Below, piece after piece: positions 7,217 through 15,815 of a DNA stretch of 64,000 bases. Source of the stretch: Nitrospirae bacterium MYbinv3 (GTDB lineage Bacteria; Nitrospirota; Thermodesulfovibrionia; Thermodesulfovibrionales; Magnetobacteriaceae); the NCBI GenBank assembly GCA_002753395.1, contig PEAB01000004.1:1-64000 (forward strand), given 5' to 3'. Each line of letters opens with the position of its first letter. Within the stretch, counting starts at the first letter, position 1. The notes under the pieces are model-generated. The model was not told the DNA's origin and ran no database searches. It saw nothing but the letters and a program-made list of their open reading frames with translations. The translations under genes were made by a program, and so were the position numbers.

Positions 7217-9193
7217 TCAGGAGGCCTGTTCCTTTTCGAGTTTTCTCCTGTCGGCCATGGTCATAAGCACCCTCTCTGCCCCGAACTTGCCCGGTTCGTA
7301 TTTCTTGAGTTTTAGGGCATCTCGCTTTGCATCTATTGCGGCAAGCGCCCTTTCAAGTATTGCCTGTGGGTCAGGTATGAACTCCAGTTTACCGCCAACC
7401 CTCTTCTCCCAGAAGTCCGTCATGAGCTTGACAACGGTATCACTGGCGCCCATGGGGCTTTCTGAGCCAAAGATGGTGTGCATCCCGGAGGCCACACAGT
7501 AGGTGCCGATAGCCAACGCCTTTTCGCTCATCCACTCTGGCGCTATGCCTATTGCTGGCAGGTCAAATATGTCATCCCCTAGGCCGCCTTCCTCGCACAT
7601 GTGTGATGCGATAGTCAGGATGCGGGAGTTATCCACGCATGAGCCTAAATGTAGTATGGGCGGTATACCTATGGCTACACAGACTTCTCTGAGACCCACG
7701 CCTGCCATATCAAGGGCATGCTCGGGTACCATGTAGCCGGCCTTTGCACAGGCCGCTGCCCCGCAGCCGGTTGACACCACTAAGACATCGTTGCGTATAA
7801 ACTCTGTGGCCAGAAAGTCGTGAAAGCTGTCCTGGGACGTCCGTGGGTTGTTGCAGCCAACTATGCCCGCAACGCCTCTGATGCGTCCGGCCATGATGGC
7901 ATCGTTAAGCGGTCTGAAGGAGCCTCTAAAGCTGCCCCCCTGCATGTACTCTATGTACTCGTGCGAAAATCCTGCTACAACAGGGGAGGACTGCGACGAT
8001 CTATGGCCCTTGGTTGTCCTATTGGGGAAGTTGTCACAGGCCATCCTCAGTATCTGCCGTGCCACCTCTTTTGCCCTGTGCTCGTCGTACTGGACATGGA
8101 TGGCGTCTACCATCTTGCCTTTATATGAGGTGGTTATTATCTTGGTGTGGAACTTCTTGGCTGCCTCAGCAATAGCCGGCATTATGCACTGAACGTCAAC
8201 GACCATTGCCTCAGCCAGTCCCGTCATTATGGCCAGCTCCTGATTAAGGAACCCGCCGGCTGTGGGGATGCCGTGGCGCATGAGCACCTCGTTTGCCGTA
8301 CAGCACATACCAACAAGGTTGATCCCCTTTGCCCCCTTGGAGACGGCGTAGGCCAGTATCTCCGGCTCTGAGGAGACGTCCACTATCATTTCGGCTAGAG
8401 TTGGCTCATGTCCATGCAGCACAACCGTAACCTCGTCCTCCTTCATCACGCCTAAGGAGGCCGTTGAGAGCTTGGGCATTGGAGTGCCAAAGAGTATGTC
8501 GGTGATGTCGGTGCTAAACATGCAGCCGCCCCAGCCATCGGCAAGAGACACCTTCAGGGCAGCCATCAGGAGGTTCTCCGGATCCTGATCAACGCCCATA
8601 TGCGTCCTGTGCAGGGCCTCGGCCACCTCTCTGTCTATACCGCGAGGTGTTATACCCCACTTCTTCCATATCTCCTGACGCTTTTTGGGAGCACGTCTTA
8701 CATAGGAAACCTCACCCTTCTGCTGACCAAAGTTTGCGATAATGGCCTCAGCCACTTCTTTGCCTAACTCGTTTTTGGTCTTATCAGCGGTGTCAATACC
8801 AAGGATGCCAGCTACCTTCTTCAACTTTTTTACATCCTTGATCTCAAAGTCCTTGGCCTCTCCCGTTGCGGCCTCCAGGAGGGTATAGGCCATGTCCCTG
8901 GCATGGTCGCTGTGGGCGGCTGTACCAACTGCGCACATCCTGAGGAAGTTTCTTGCCGCCACTACCGGCAAAGATGCCCCACACACGCCCCTTGCCTCCT
9001 CATCGGCATTGGGTCCAACCAGTCTGCACGGTCCCATAAAACATACCTTACAGCAGGCCCCGCCGTGTCCAATCGGACAAGGTTTCATGTCTTCGGCCCT
9101 ATCAAAGGCCGACTTTATTCCATGTGAATGCCCCCACTGTATGATATCTTCTGCCACAGGGTCGGCGCTCTTTACGTTCTTAAACTTATCCAT
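7217..9193 (-). CDS. cooS/acsA: Anaerobic CO dehydrogenase catalytic subunit (CODH/ACS beta)
   Basis: 658 residues, near the length of the Moorella CODH subunit. Interconverts CO2 and CO at the Ni-Fe-S C-cluster and sends CO down a tunnel to acetyl-CoA synthase. Near the N-terminus, C39 and C47 match the D-cluster ligands, and C48, C51, C56 and C71 the B-cluster ligands (PCPIGHGGACCKVCFMGPC, then GVC). C-cluster motifs are visible: LHGHEPTLAEM, GMCCTANEVL, STGCGAAAC and LHLGSCVDN. Located between acsB and the NuoE-like gene. No cooC/acsF nickel-insertion ATPase lies in this window. The gaps on both sides carry matching palindromic elements. Confidence 0.96.
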   Translation of the reverse strand: MDKFKNVKSADPVAEDIIQWGHSHGIKSAFDRAEDMKPCPIGHGGACCKVCFMGPCRLVGPNADEEARGVCGASLPVVAARNFLRMCAVGTAAHSDHARDMAYTLLEAATGEAKDFEIKDVKKLKKVAGILGIDTADKTKNELGKEVAEAIIANFGQQKGEVSYVRRAPKKRQEIWKKWGITPRGIDREVAEALHRTHMGVDQDPENLLMAALKVSLADGWGGCMFSTDITDILFGTPMPKLSTASLGVMKEDEVTVVLHGHEPTLAEMIVDVSSEPEILAYAVSKGAKGINLVGMCCTANEVLMRHGIPTAGGFLNQELAIMTGLAEAMVVDVQCIMPAIAEAAKKFHTKIITTSYKGKMVDAIHVQYDEHRAKEVARQILRMACDNFPNRTTKGHRSSQSSPVVAGFSHEYIEYMQGGSFRGSFRPLNDAIMAGRIRGVAGIVGCNNPRTSQDSFHDFLATEFIRNDVLVVSTGCGAAACAKAGYMVPEHALDMAGVGLREVCVAIGIPPILHLGSCVDNSRILTIASHMCEEGGLGDDIFDLPAIGIAPEWMSEKALAIGTYCVASGMHTIFGSESPMGASDTVVKLMTDFWEKRVGGKLEFIPDPQAILERALAAIDAKRDALKLKKYEPGKFGAERVLMTMADRRKLEKEQAS

Positions 9194-9227
9194 GCTACAC
9201 TCCTTTCGTAAAGCGTTGAATCCTCCT

Positions 9228-9299
9228 GTTTGTCATTCCTGCGAAAGCAGGAATCTCCATACTCGTGGATTACCGTATCAAGTACGGCAATGACAAACA
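9228..9299. repeat. Short family C-like palindromic element between cooS and acsB
   Basis: Outer arms GTTTGTCATT / AATGACAAAC with inner hairpins CCTGC-GAAA-GCAGG and CCGTAT-CAA-GTACGG. Same design as 7088-7157. One inner pair changed from G-C to A-T, which keeps the pairing. Confidence 0.75.
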
Positions 9300-9307
9300 G
9301 AGATGGC

Positions 9308-11506
9308 CTAAAACAGCGAATTCATGGTCAAGGCCGGATGATCTACTGTGGTTAAATGCTCTACCAGCTTCTCTGCATCCTCCGCTATTGACTCATCAGC
9401 GATCTTGTCAAGCAGGTCGGAGATGCCTTCTTCCTCTGCCCTCTTGATAAAGGCCTCCTTGACCCTTTCCTTCAATGACCTGGTCATCCAAACGATCCTC
9501 TTTATACCGCCATCAGCGAAGAGGAACTTCTTGCTAGTGATGAAGTTGACCCCGATACCCATAAAGCCTGGCGTCTGCATACCGCCTCCAACCGTGCCGG
9601 CCAAGGAGGAGAACTTCATCCCTATGGGGGTCATGCCGATATGTCCCCTCTGCACGATCATAACACCGTTTGCCTCGGGCACCACGGCTAAAATGCACTC
9701 AAAACACCCGCACGATGTCATCGGGTTTTCCATGATCGTATATGCGTTAAGGGACTCTACTGCTCCTCCGGTTGATGCCTTTAGGTAATCGTCAACACCC
9801 GTCCATCTTCCATAGGTGCCGTCAAGGGTCTCGCCCTTGGGTATGGGCTGATTACCGCCTGATGGGTCTATGCCAAAGGCCGCCTTGCAGTCAAGCCAGT
9901 TGTACGCCCCGCACAGCCCAAGTCTCTCCGGCGTTATAACGCACGTGTGACTTGGTGCAAAGGACTGGCATAGCAGACATGAGTAAAACGTATCGACGTT
10001 CTCATCCGTCAACGTCCCTATGCGTTCGTCCCTCTCACGCCATACCCTTCTGGCCTCTTCCCTGAATTTTAGAACCTCTGGCTCATCCATCATCAGTGTT
10101 ACCTGTACCTTGTCTACGATGGCCTTAAACCTGCTGTGTGTCATTGTGTACTGGATCTTGGCTATATCCTCAAGGGTAAAGCCGTCGTTTCTGGCCGATT
10201 TACTGATCCTTATCCAGTTGACATCCCTCTGGCCCATATGCCAGATACCTTGACCCTCGTTTATGTTATGGTGGAGCTTTCTCTCCATGATCGGCTCGTA
10301 GTCCGGCTGCGAATCCCTGCCTGCGACCTCTACAAGTATGCCAAGGGGCATCTTGCCGCCGGCCTCGTAACGTTCCTTCCAGTTTTCACCCTTTACAATG
10401 ATCTTGCCGTCTTCTATCTCGTCAAGCTCTCTGATCCTCAGAAATTCAAACGCTGGAGAGGCGTTGCCGCCAAACTCTATAAACGTGTCTTCCTTTCTGA
10501 CTCTCTCGCCCTCAAAGGCAGGCCCGTAGGCAACAGGGATATTGGGCTTGTGCGACACGACCTTAAGACCTCTGACCTCAATGGCCCGTGCGACGAGCTT
10601 CTGGTGGTTGAGTTCCTTGTCCACTTCCTCATACGTGGTAACGCCTGTGGGGTGGATGACTGGTACATCGGTGTCGCAGATGGCTGGAAAGCCCATGTTT
10701 ATCGCCCCTGCTCCGGTTGCCCACTTAACGTCATCCAGTGGTCCAAGGGGTAGTGCAAAGGCAAAGACCCTGTCCTTGGTGTACTTCAGGCAGCCCTTAA
10801 AGTCGCCGGGTTTCAGGCCGCCGTATATCATCGCCGCTCTGATCGACCAATCCAGGGCGTAGAGCGTGTGCTCCGTGTGCGTTCCAAGTGGGACGACGTA
10901 GGTATCCCATCCAAGGTCAACCTTTTTGCGCTGCAGCTGTCTGGTTATCGTCTCGCCGTTGGACATGCCGGATAGGAACACCAAGATGTTCTTTTCCTGT
11001 ATCTCTCTGACTATCCTTACGGCGGTGTCGTCATCGGGGGCGGCCCCTACGATGGCAGCAAAGCCAGGCATCCTGCCGTCAACGAGCTGTATACCTAGGT
11101 TTCTCTGTATGGTGTCAGTGATAAAGCCGTTGTACACCAGGCCGGTCTCGGGGTCCTTCTCAGGCTCGAGGCCTTCCATGTAGCGGCAGGCCAGCCATAT
11201 CTCTTCTGCAAACAACGTAGCCATTCCGCTGTCGAGTGCCTCGCCAAGGTATGGCGTCCACTGATCCTGGGACGGCTCGGGGTGAAGGTATTCCTTGGTC
11301 ATATTTAGCGCCTCTTGCATATCAGCAAGCGTCTTTACTGCAAACCCAGTCATAGCGTATATCATCGGCAGATAGAATGCGGTGTCGGGAAACTCAAAGA
11401 CGTAGTCCTTGCCCCTCTCCGCTATCGCCTTGTTCAAAAGCGTTTGCGCGTTGTCAAACACCCTGTGTGCGCCCCTGATGGCACCGGATGCTATAATTTT
11501 TGACAT
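9308..11506 (-). CDS. acsB: Acetyl-CoA synthase (CODH/ACS alpha subunit)
   Basis: 732 residues, nearly the Moorella length (729). Builds acetyl-CoA from CO, a corrinoid-bound methyl group and CoA at the A-cluster. The A-cluster [4Fe-4S] ligands are C510, C513, C522 and C532 (CLLCQSF...TC...GLC). The distal Ni site is C599-G-C601 (TSCGCFECI). The full N-terminal domain that contacts CODH is present, so this is the bacterial type and not the shorter archaeal CdhC. Upstream is AGGAGGAATAT. It sits between acsC and cooS in the operon. Confidence 0.96.
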   Translation of the reverse strand: MSKIIASGAIRGAHRVFDNAQTLLNKAIAERGKDYVFEFPDTAFYLPMIYAMTGFAVKTLADMQEALNMTKEYLHPEPSQDQWTPYLGEALDSGMATLFAEEIWLACRYMEGLEPEKDPETGLVYNGFITDTIQRNLGIQLVDGRMPGFAAIVGAAPDDDTAVRIVREIQEKNILVFLSGMSNGETITRQLQRKKVDLGWDTYVVPLGTHTEHTLYALDWSIRAAMIYGGLKPGDFKGCLKYTKDRVFAFALPLGPLDDVKWATGAGAINMGFPAICDTDVPVIHPTGVTTYEEVDKELNHQKLVARAIEVRGLKVVSHKPNIPVAYGPAFEGERVRKEDTFIEFGGNASPAFEFLRIRELDEIEDGKIIVKGENWKERYEAGGKMPLGILVEVAGRDSQPDYEPIMERKLHHNINEGQGIWHMGQRDVNWIRISKSARNDGFTLEDIAKIQYTMTHSRFKAIVDKVQVTLMMDEPEVLKFREEARRVWRERDERIGTLTDENVDTFYSCLLCQSFAPSHTCVITPERLGLCGAYNWLDCKAAFGIDPSGGNQPIPKGETLDGTYGRWTGVDDYLKASTGGAVESLNAYTIMENPMTSCGCFECILAVVPEANGVMIVQRGHIGMTPIGMKFSSLAGTVGGGMQTPGFMGIGVNFITSKKFLFADGGIKRIVWMTRSLKERVKEAFIKRAEEEGISDLLDKIADESIAEDAEKLVEHLTTVDHPALTMNSLF

Positions 11507-11544
11507 ATATTCCTCCTTATCTGTTTATAACAAACCCCGCAGGC

Positions 11545-12888
11545 TTAAGCGACCCTGCCCTTGAGGTAACTTGGTATGGCGTTGGCCTCACGGGGACCAA
11601 CGATTATCTTCCATCCTGGAAGTTTATCCTCTAACGCGCCGCTAAGGATTGCCACGTAGCCGGGGATAATTAGCTCCTTTTTGGCAATCTTGTTTTCCAC
11701 GCCGCTTTCATTAATAAATGCGGCTATCTTGCCGGCCGTAAACTTACCGGCAGCCCACGCCGTCAACACCGACAGCCCCTCGCAGTCCATAACGGCCAGG
11801 TATGTTGGCACCTTGCTGTTTTCTATCTCACCGGCGACGATGAAGTACGTCAGGGAGAAGTTGGTTGTCACCAGGAGCGGGGACTCCGGTTTTGTTGCCC
11901 CTATATCGTAGACCTTCTGCTCAACCTGCATCGGCACCTGCGGGTCTGTGTAGAGGTTTTGTCTGAGTGTGAAGGTTACGAGGTTTCTCCACTTCTCGGC
12001 TCCCGACAGTATCATTATCGAGGCGTACTTGGATATGCCAAGGCCAACCATGAGGGTCTCAAGCATGTGGTCCTGTCTGAGCATCGAGTTTATCACGGGA
12101 TATCCGAGGTCCTTGTTGCCCTTCTTTAAGACTGCCCGTCTGATGTAGGTGTTGTTTTCAATTATCTCCTTGGCCGTCTTGGCCCCTGAGTCCATGACCA
12201 TGTCTGCCACGCCAAGCCCCTTGACCTGGGTTGTTAGGTCGGTCAGCTCCGACAACCCGTTAGCCTTTACACCAGCCACGGCGCCGCTGTCCTTGATAAG
12301 CGCTGCCATCTCAGCAGCATTTGCGGCGGTTACACCATAGACCATAGGCTTCTTACCGGCATATGAGGCAAGGGCAGCCTTTGCGGCGGCCACGTCTTCA
12401 GTAGCCAAGATGGCCGGTACGTCGCCTGCCTTGGATGCCACGGCCTTGGCCAGCGCCTCAAACTTGCCGGCATCGCCTGAGTCGTTTATGAGGGCTAGGG
12501 CGTCTATCTTGAGCTTCTGCCCAACCCGCTCAATCTCAGAGGCAAAGCAGTCGTTTATCTTTTTATCTACCACGTCGGCGGCGTCATTGTCGCTGATAGC
12601 CAGGGCCAGCACGCATGGGTTTACGAACTTCTTTTCGTGCCGGAAGAGCACGGTCTCCTCACCAACCTTGACCGCCCGGGTGCCGGCGCCGATGGTTACA
12701 GCCCTGATGGGGGGAGCGGATGCCTCTCCAAGGGTCTTTCTGGCCGCCTCAGAGACGTCAGGGCAGGCGTCTAACGATACCTTCCTCTGTGCCAACTGCA
12801 TCGCAAAGGCCAGACACGTGGGAAAGCCACACTTCTTGCAGTTGGTCTTTGGTAACTGCTTAAAAATCTCTACTCCTGTTAGTGCCAT
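11545..12888 (-). CDS. acsC: Corrinoid iron-sulfur protein large subunit
   Basis: 447 residues, the usual length. The N-terminal [4Fe-4S] domain has C17, C20, C25 and C42, the same positions as in Moorella AcsC. A TIM-barrel and a C-terminal B12-binding domain follow. Carries the methyl group from methyl-tetrahydrofolate to acetyl-CoA synthase. Transcribed after acsD with a 44-bp gap. No acsV-type reductive activator of the corrinoid lies in the window, so it is presumably encoded elsewhere. Confidence 0.95.
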   Translation of the reverse strand: MALTGVEIFKQLPKTNCKKCGFPTCLAFAMQLAQRKVSLDACPDVSEAARKTLGEASAPPIRAVTIGAGTRAVKVGEETVLFRHEKKFVNPCVLALAISDNDAADVVDKKINDCFASEIERVGQKLKIDALALINDSGDAGKFEALAKAVASKAGDVPAILATEDVAAAKAALASYAGKKPMVYGVTAANAAEMAALIKDSGAVAGVKANGLSELTDLTTQVKGLGVADMVMDSGAKTAKEIIENNTYIRRAVLKKGNKDLGYPVINSMLRQDHMLETLMVGLGISKYASIMILSGAEKWRNLVTFTLRQNLYTDPQVPMQVEQKVYDIGATKPESPLLVTTNFSLTYFIVAGEIENSKVPTYLAVMDCEGLSVLTAWAAGKFTAGKIAAFINESGVENKIAKKELIIPGYVAILSGALEDKLPGWKIIVGPREANAIPSYLKGRVA

Positions 12889-12932
12889 ATGTTCTATCCT
12901 CCAGAGTCTATCTTCTAAATTATAATCAGAGT

Positions 12933-13874
12933 CTAAGACAGTTCATCTATAAACGCCTCAACCGTCCTGATGGCCTCAGGGTGGCGCATGATTACAAGCT
13001 CGGCTCCGGCCAACATCAGCGAAGCGGCCGTCTGAGCCTCCCACGCAATACCCCTTTCCTTGAGTGAGCCCCACTCCGGCAGTTGATCCTCCGTGGCGGA
13101 GACCTCCTTGATCTTCCATACGTAGACACCAACATCGGCAAGCATGGGCTGCTGCATAAGGGTATCGTTCTGGGTAAGCGCTGCTAGCCTGATCCTCTCC
13201 ATAACCGAGTACGTGTACTCCAGGCCGTAGCCAAGGGCTGAGCACATGGGGTCTACGATGATCCTGTCCTTGCTGAAGCCTAGCTGTGTGATCATTATGT
13301 TGAGCTGCTTGGACAGATTGATGTCCAGCTCAGACATGGCGATGAGTTTGTGGTCGTTGGCCATAGCGGAGGCGGCAATTGTCTTGTAGTTGGCCTCCTG
13401 TGCCTTGCCGATGATGCAGTTGTGTCCCTTTGCTACTTCAGATGCCTTTACTAGAACCTCCGTGTCCTTCTCGGCGTGGTTGCTGCCGATGATTATAAGC
13501 GGCACCTTGATGGCGTTAAGCACGTCCTTGACGACCTTGGCTGCATCGTCGGCTGAGCGGTTTTCGTTATCGGGGTGTGTGCCTGCTAGACGCAGCGCTA
13601 TCATCCTAGCATTTAGCGTTGTTTCGCAGTGCTGCGCCCATTTTACCGGATCATCCCCCACGCCGCTGTAGACCTCTTTGACTGTGTCGGGCCACTCCGC
13701 AGGCGGTATGTCCATGATCTCGCAGGCGATCACGGGTCTATTGGGGGTAACGCCCTCAAAGGAATGAAAGGGTAATACCGATTCCCCTCCCATGTTGACA
13801 GCCCTGTCTGCCTGCCCTATTGTGGTTGTATACACCTTGCCGGTGTACGTCTCTTTAGGTGGTGTAAATGCCAT
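12933..13874 (-). CDS. acsD: Corrinoid iron-sulfur protein small subunit
   Basis: 313 residues, usual for AcsD/CdhD. It forms the TIM-barrel partner of AcsC and helps hold the corrinoid and the methyltransferase. Recognisable segments include HPDNENRSADDAAKVV, IIGSNHAEKDTEV and DRIIVDPMCSALGYGLEY. GGAGGGG lies 5-6 nt before ATG 13874. Second gene of the run, between acsE and acsC. Confidence 0.95.
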   Translation of the reverse strand: MAFTPPKETYTGKVYTTTIGQADRAVNMGGESVLPFHSFEGVTPNRPVIACEIMDIPPAEWPDTVKEVYSGVGDDPVKWAQHCETTLNARMIALRLAGTHPDNENRSADDAAKVVKDVLNAIKVPLIIIGSNHAEKDTEVLVKASEVAKGHNCIIGKAQEANYKTIAASAMANDHKLIAMSELDINLSKQLNIMITQLGFSKDRIIVDPMCSALGYGLEYTYSVMERIRLAALTQNDTLMQQPMLADVGVYVWKIKEVSATEDQLPEWGSLKERGIAWEAQTAASLMLAGAELVIMRHPEAIRTVEAFIDELS

Positions 13875-13969
13875 AAACCCCTCCGATTATTCTTTATTTT
13901 ATCGATTCAATTCCTTGACTGTCACTATCAGTTGTCTATTGCCCATTGAATCTCTGTTGTGTTCTGACC

Positions 13970-14749
13970 TTACATCTCCAGGTACGAGTGTGCGTAAAGC
14001 GTATTGTTGAGCATAACGTCTACGGTCTTGACGGTGGTAATTAACTCCTCGGCGTCGCCTATTGCAGCTGTCAGGCCTTCGTACAAGAGGAGGGTCAGGA
14101 AGTGGTTGTTCAGTATGGGTCTTATCTTTTTGGGGCAGCCGTTTGAGATATTGCTCAGGCCAACGACGGTCTTCATCGGCGGGTCGTTGAGCTGCTGGAA
14201 CATGTTGATGGTCTTTATCACCTTGAGTGCTTGATCCTGAGTGGTAGCTATCTGCAGGACGAGGGGGTCGAGGTAGATGTTTTCCATCGGAACACCGTAT
14301 GAGCTGGCCAGAGCCATAAGTTCTGCCGCTATTCCGCATCTTTCCTCGGCGTCAGCGGGGAGGCCGCCTTTACCGACGGTGAGGGCAATGATGTCACTGT
14401 TGTACTTGGCGGCAAGCTCCATGATGGGGTGGCGTTCGGGATCGTTGGAGGTGGAATTGATGAGCGGCTTACCCCATTGGTTGTTGTGTACCTTGAGGCC
14501 CATTTCGAGGGCCTGGTAGTTGGTAGTATCGAGGCATACTGGCAGGTGTACGACCTCCTGGATAGTGGTAACCATCCATTCCATGAGGTCTTCCTGGCCT
14601 TCGGCAGGCCCGATGTTGGCATCTATCATGCCGGCTCCGTGAGCTTGTTGTGCCTTGGCTATCTCCTGAATGGGCCCCTTGTCCCGTTTCATCATGGCCT
14701 CTCTGACACGCTTGGCGATTATGCTCAACTTTTCACCGATAATAAGCAT
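13970..14749 (-). CDS. acsE: Methyltetrahydrofolate:corrinoid iron-sulfur protein methyltransferase
   Basis: 259 residues, the size of AcsE (about 262). A pterin-binding TIM barrel: IIGEKLSIIAKR, then MIDANIGPA, CLDTTNYQALEMG, INSTSNDPER, and VGLSNISNGCPKK. Transfers the methyl group from CH3-THF to Co(I) of AcsCD and so links the folate branch to acetyl-CoA. AAAGGAGAA precedes ATG 14749. First gene of the minus-strand operon; the promoter should lie between 14750 and about 14900, but I see no unambiguous -35/-10 pair. None of the folate-branch enzymes (fhs, folD, metF) is in the window. Confidence 0.95.
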   Translation of the reverse strand: MLIIGEKLSIIAKRVREAMMKRDKGPIQEIAKAQQAHGAGMIDANIGPAEGQEDLMEWMVTTIQEVVHLPVCLDTTNYQALEMGLKVHNNQWGKPLINSTSNDPERHPIMELAAKYNSDIIALTVGKGGLPADAEERCGIAAELMALASSYGVPMENIYLDPLVLQIATTQDQALKVIKTINMFQQLNDPPMKTVVGLSNISNGCPKKIRPILNNHFLTLLLYEGLTAAIGDAEELITTVKTVDVMLNNTLYAHSYLEM

Positions 14750-14918
14750 AAGATTCTCCTTTCAATTTACTTTTTCGTAACCAAAAAACACCGTTTAAGT
14801 TAAATGGTAATTTATCGGATACAAAAAAAACAATGGTTTAGTTAATAATTTTTTAAGAGCGTAGGGGATGTCTGAACCTTGATTAAACGGATTAGAGGAT
14901 TTACAGGATAGAGACAAG

Positions 14919-14978
14919 TTAATCCTCAGCATTGCAAATGACTCCATCTAATACGAGTGTCAGTTTAACGTCTTTCAT
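14919..14978 (-). CDS. 19-codon micro-ORF with a strong ribosome site
   Basis: A perfect AGGAGG (14985-14990) stands 6 nt before ATG 14978. The peptide starts MKDVKLTLVLDG and stops after 19 codons. Too short to place in a family. It may be the surviving 5' end of a deleted gene, or a leader peptide ahead of acsE (170 bp upstream on the same strand). Confidence 0.3.
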   Translation of the reverse strand: MKDVKLTLVLDGVICNAED

Positions 14979-15055
14979 GTGCTGCCTCCTAAAAATTATT
15001 CTCATGTGACTATTGTACTATACTTTTTCAAATATTTTCCTGAAAGCATTAGAAG

Positions 15056-15161
15056 GGGGCGCATAAGAAAGTCGTGGGGATTAGGAATATTATGATGGGG
15101 TCAAGGGGAGACAGAGTCTCCCCTTCTATTTCCGTAAACCCACGAGTTTCTTATGCGCCCC
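15056..15161. mobile_element. Complete family A MITE-like element
   Basis: 106 bp, with 23-bp terminal inverted repeats differing at one position. Each begins GGGGCGCATAAGAAA and continues TCGTGGG. The interior has the GGGGTCAAGGGGAGAC core and a palindrome AGACAGAGTCT. No coding capacity. This is the cleanest copy and can serve as the type element of family A in this window. Confidence 0.85.
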
Positions 15162-15170
15162 AGTGATTTT

Positions 15171-15205
15171 TTGAAATTGCGTTTAACCTACATCTCTGCT
15201 ATAAT
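15171..15205 (+). promoter_or_regulatory. Extended -10 promoter giving a leaderless Uma2 transcript
   Basis: TATAAT at 15200-15205 preceded by TG at 15197-15198 (extended -10). A weak TTGCGT stands 17 bp upstream and TTGAAA further out. A start site 7 nt after the -10 would be the A of the ATG at 15212, and no Shine-Dalgarno is present. The same design recurs at 55628-55655. Confidence 0.6.
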
Positions 15206-15211
15206 AGATTT

Positions 15212-15733
15212 ATGTTGACACAAACCTTAGAGAGGGATTTTGATCTAACAGAAATTATCAATGGGGAAGAGGTTATGTCGCCAAGCCCTTTTGGAAAGCA
15301 CCAGGATATTAGCCAAAACATAAATAGATTGTTGGTTAATCATGTATACAAAAATAAGTTAGGGAAGGTGTATTATTCCCCTCTTGATGTCATCCTCAAG
15401 GAGGGTGAGCAAAAATTACAGCCTGACCTGTTGTTTATCAAGAATGAGAATATGGCGATCTTTCAAGACTGGATACGGGGTGTTCCTGATATGGTCTGTG
15501 AGATTGTCTCTAAAGGCTCTTATCGGAAGGACACGACAATCAAGAAGCGGGTTTATGAGAGTTACAAAGTGCCGGAGTATTGGATCGTGATACCTGAGCT
15601 TGAGACTATCGAGGTATTGACCATTGAAGGTGACAAGTACGAAACGTTTTCTATTGCAGAAGGTGAGGGCGTTATCAGATCAAAGGTTATCGAGGGTCTG
15701 GATATTGACATAATGGATGTGTTCAAGGAGTAG
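15212..15733 (+). CDS. Uma2-family (DUF820) putative PD-(D/E)XK endonuclease
   Basis: 173 residues, usual for Uma2 proteins. Family hallmarks are MSPSPFGKHQDISQNI, then QPDLLFI, PDMVCEIVSKGS and KRVYESYKVPEYWIV. The Asp of QPD and the Glu of CEIVS correspond to restriction-fold catalytic residues. Function in bacteria is unclear; members spread widely in genomes with many repeats. Probably translated from a leaderless mRNA, as no ribosome site is seen. Confidence 0.85.
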   Translation: MLTQTLERDFDLTEIINGEEVMSPSPFGKHQDISQNINRLLVNHVYKNKLGKVYYSPLDVILKEGEQKLQPDLLFIKNENMAIFQDWIRGVPDMVCEIVSKGSYRKDTTIKKRVYESYKVPEYWIVIPELETIEVLTIEGDKYETFSIAEGEGVIRSKVIEGLDIDIMDVFKE

Positions 15734-15815
15734 ACAGTTTCTTACAGGAGAGGCTGATGGCAATGGAGAGAGTGTAAATCCATATTGCTATGGGGGATTA
15801 AGGCTATATGGAATT

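Larger units (their letters stand above)
14750..15211. other. Intergenic region upstream of acsE and Uma2
   Basis: 460 bases between two divergent genes. Contains the micro-ORF, a short dispersed repeat (about 14868-14906, related to one at 52942-52980), a complete family A element (15056-15161) and the Uma2 promoter. AT-rich DNA near 14780-14860 probably holds the acs promoter. Confidence 0.6.

Noticed and set aside
10136-10753. 205-codon open frame on the plus strand across acsB
   Set aside because: It lies opposite a gene with complete A-cluster motifs, has no family-like sequence and no ribosome site. Long antisense frames are expected here from codon bias; the same holds for the plus-strand frames over cooS, acsC and the NuoF- and NuoG-like genes.
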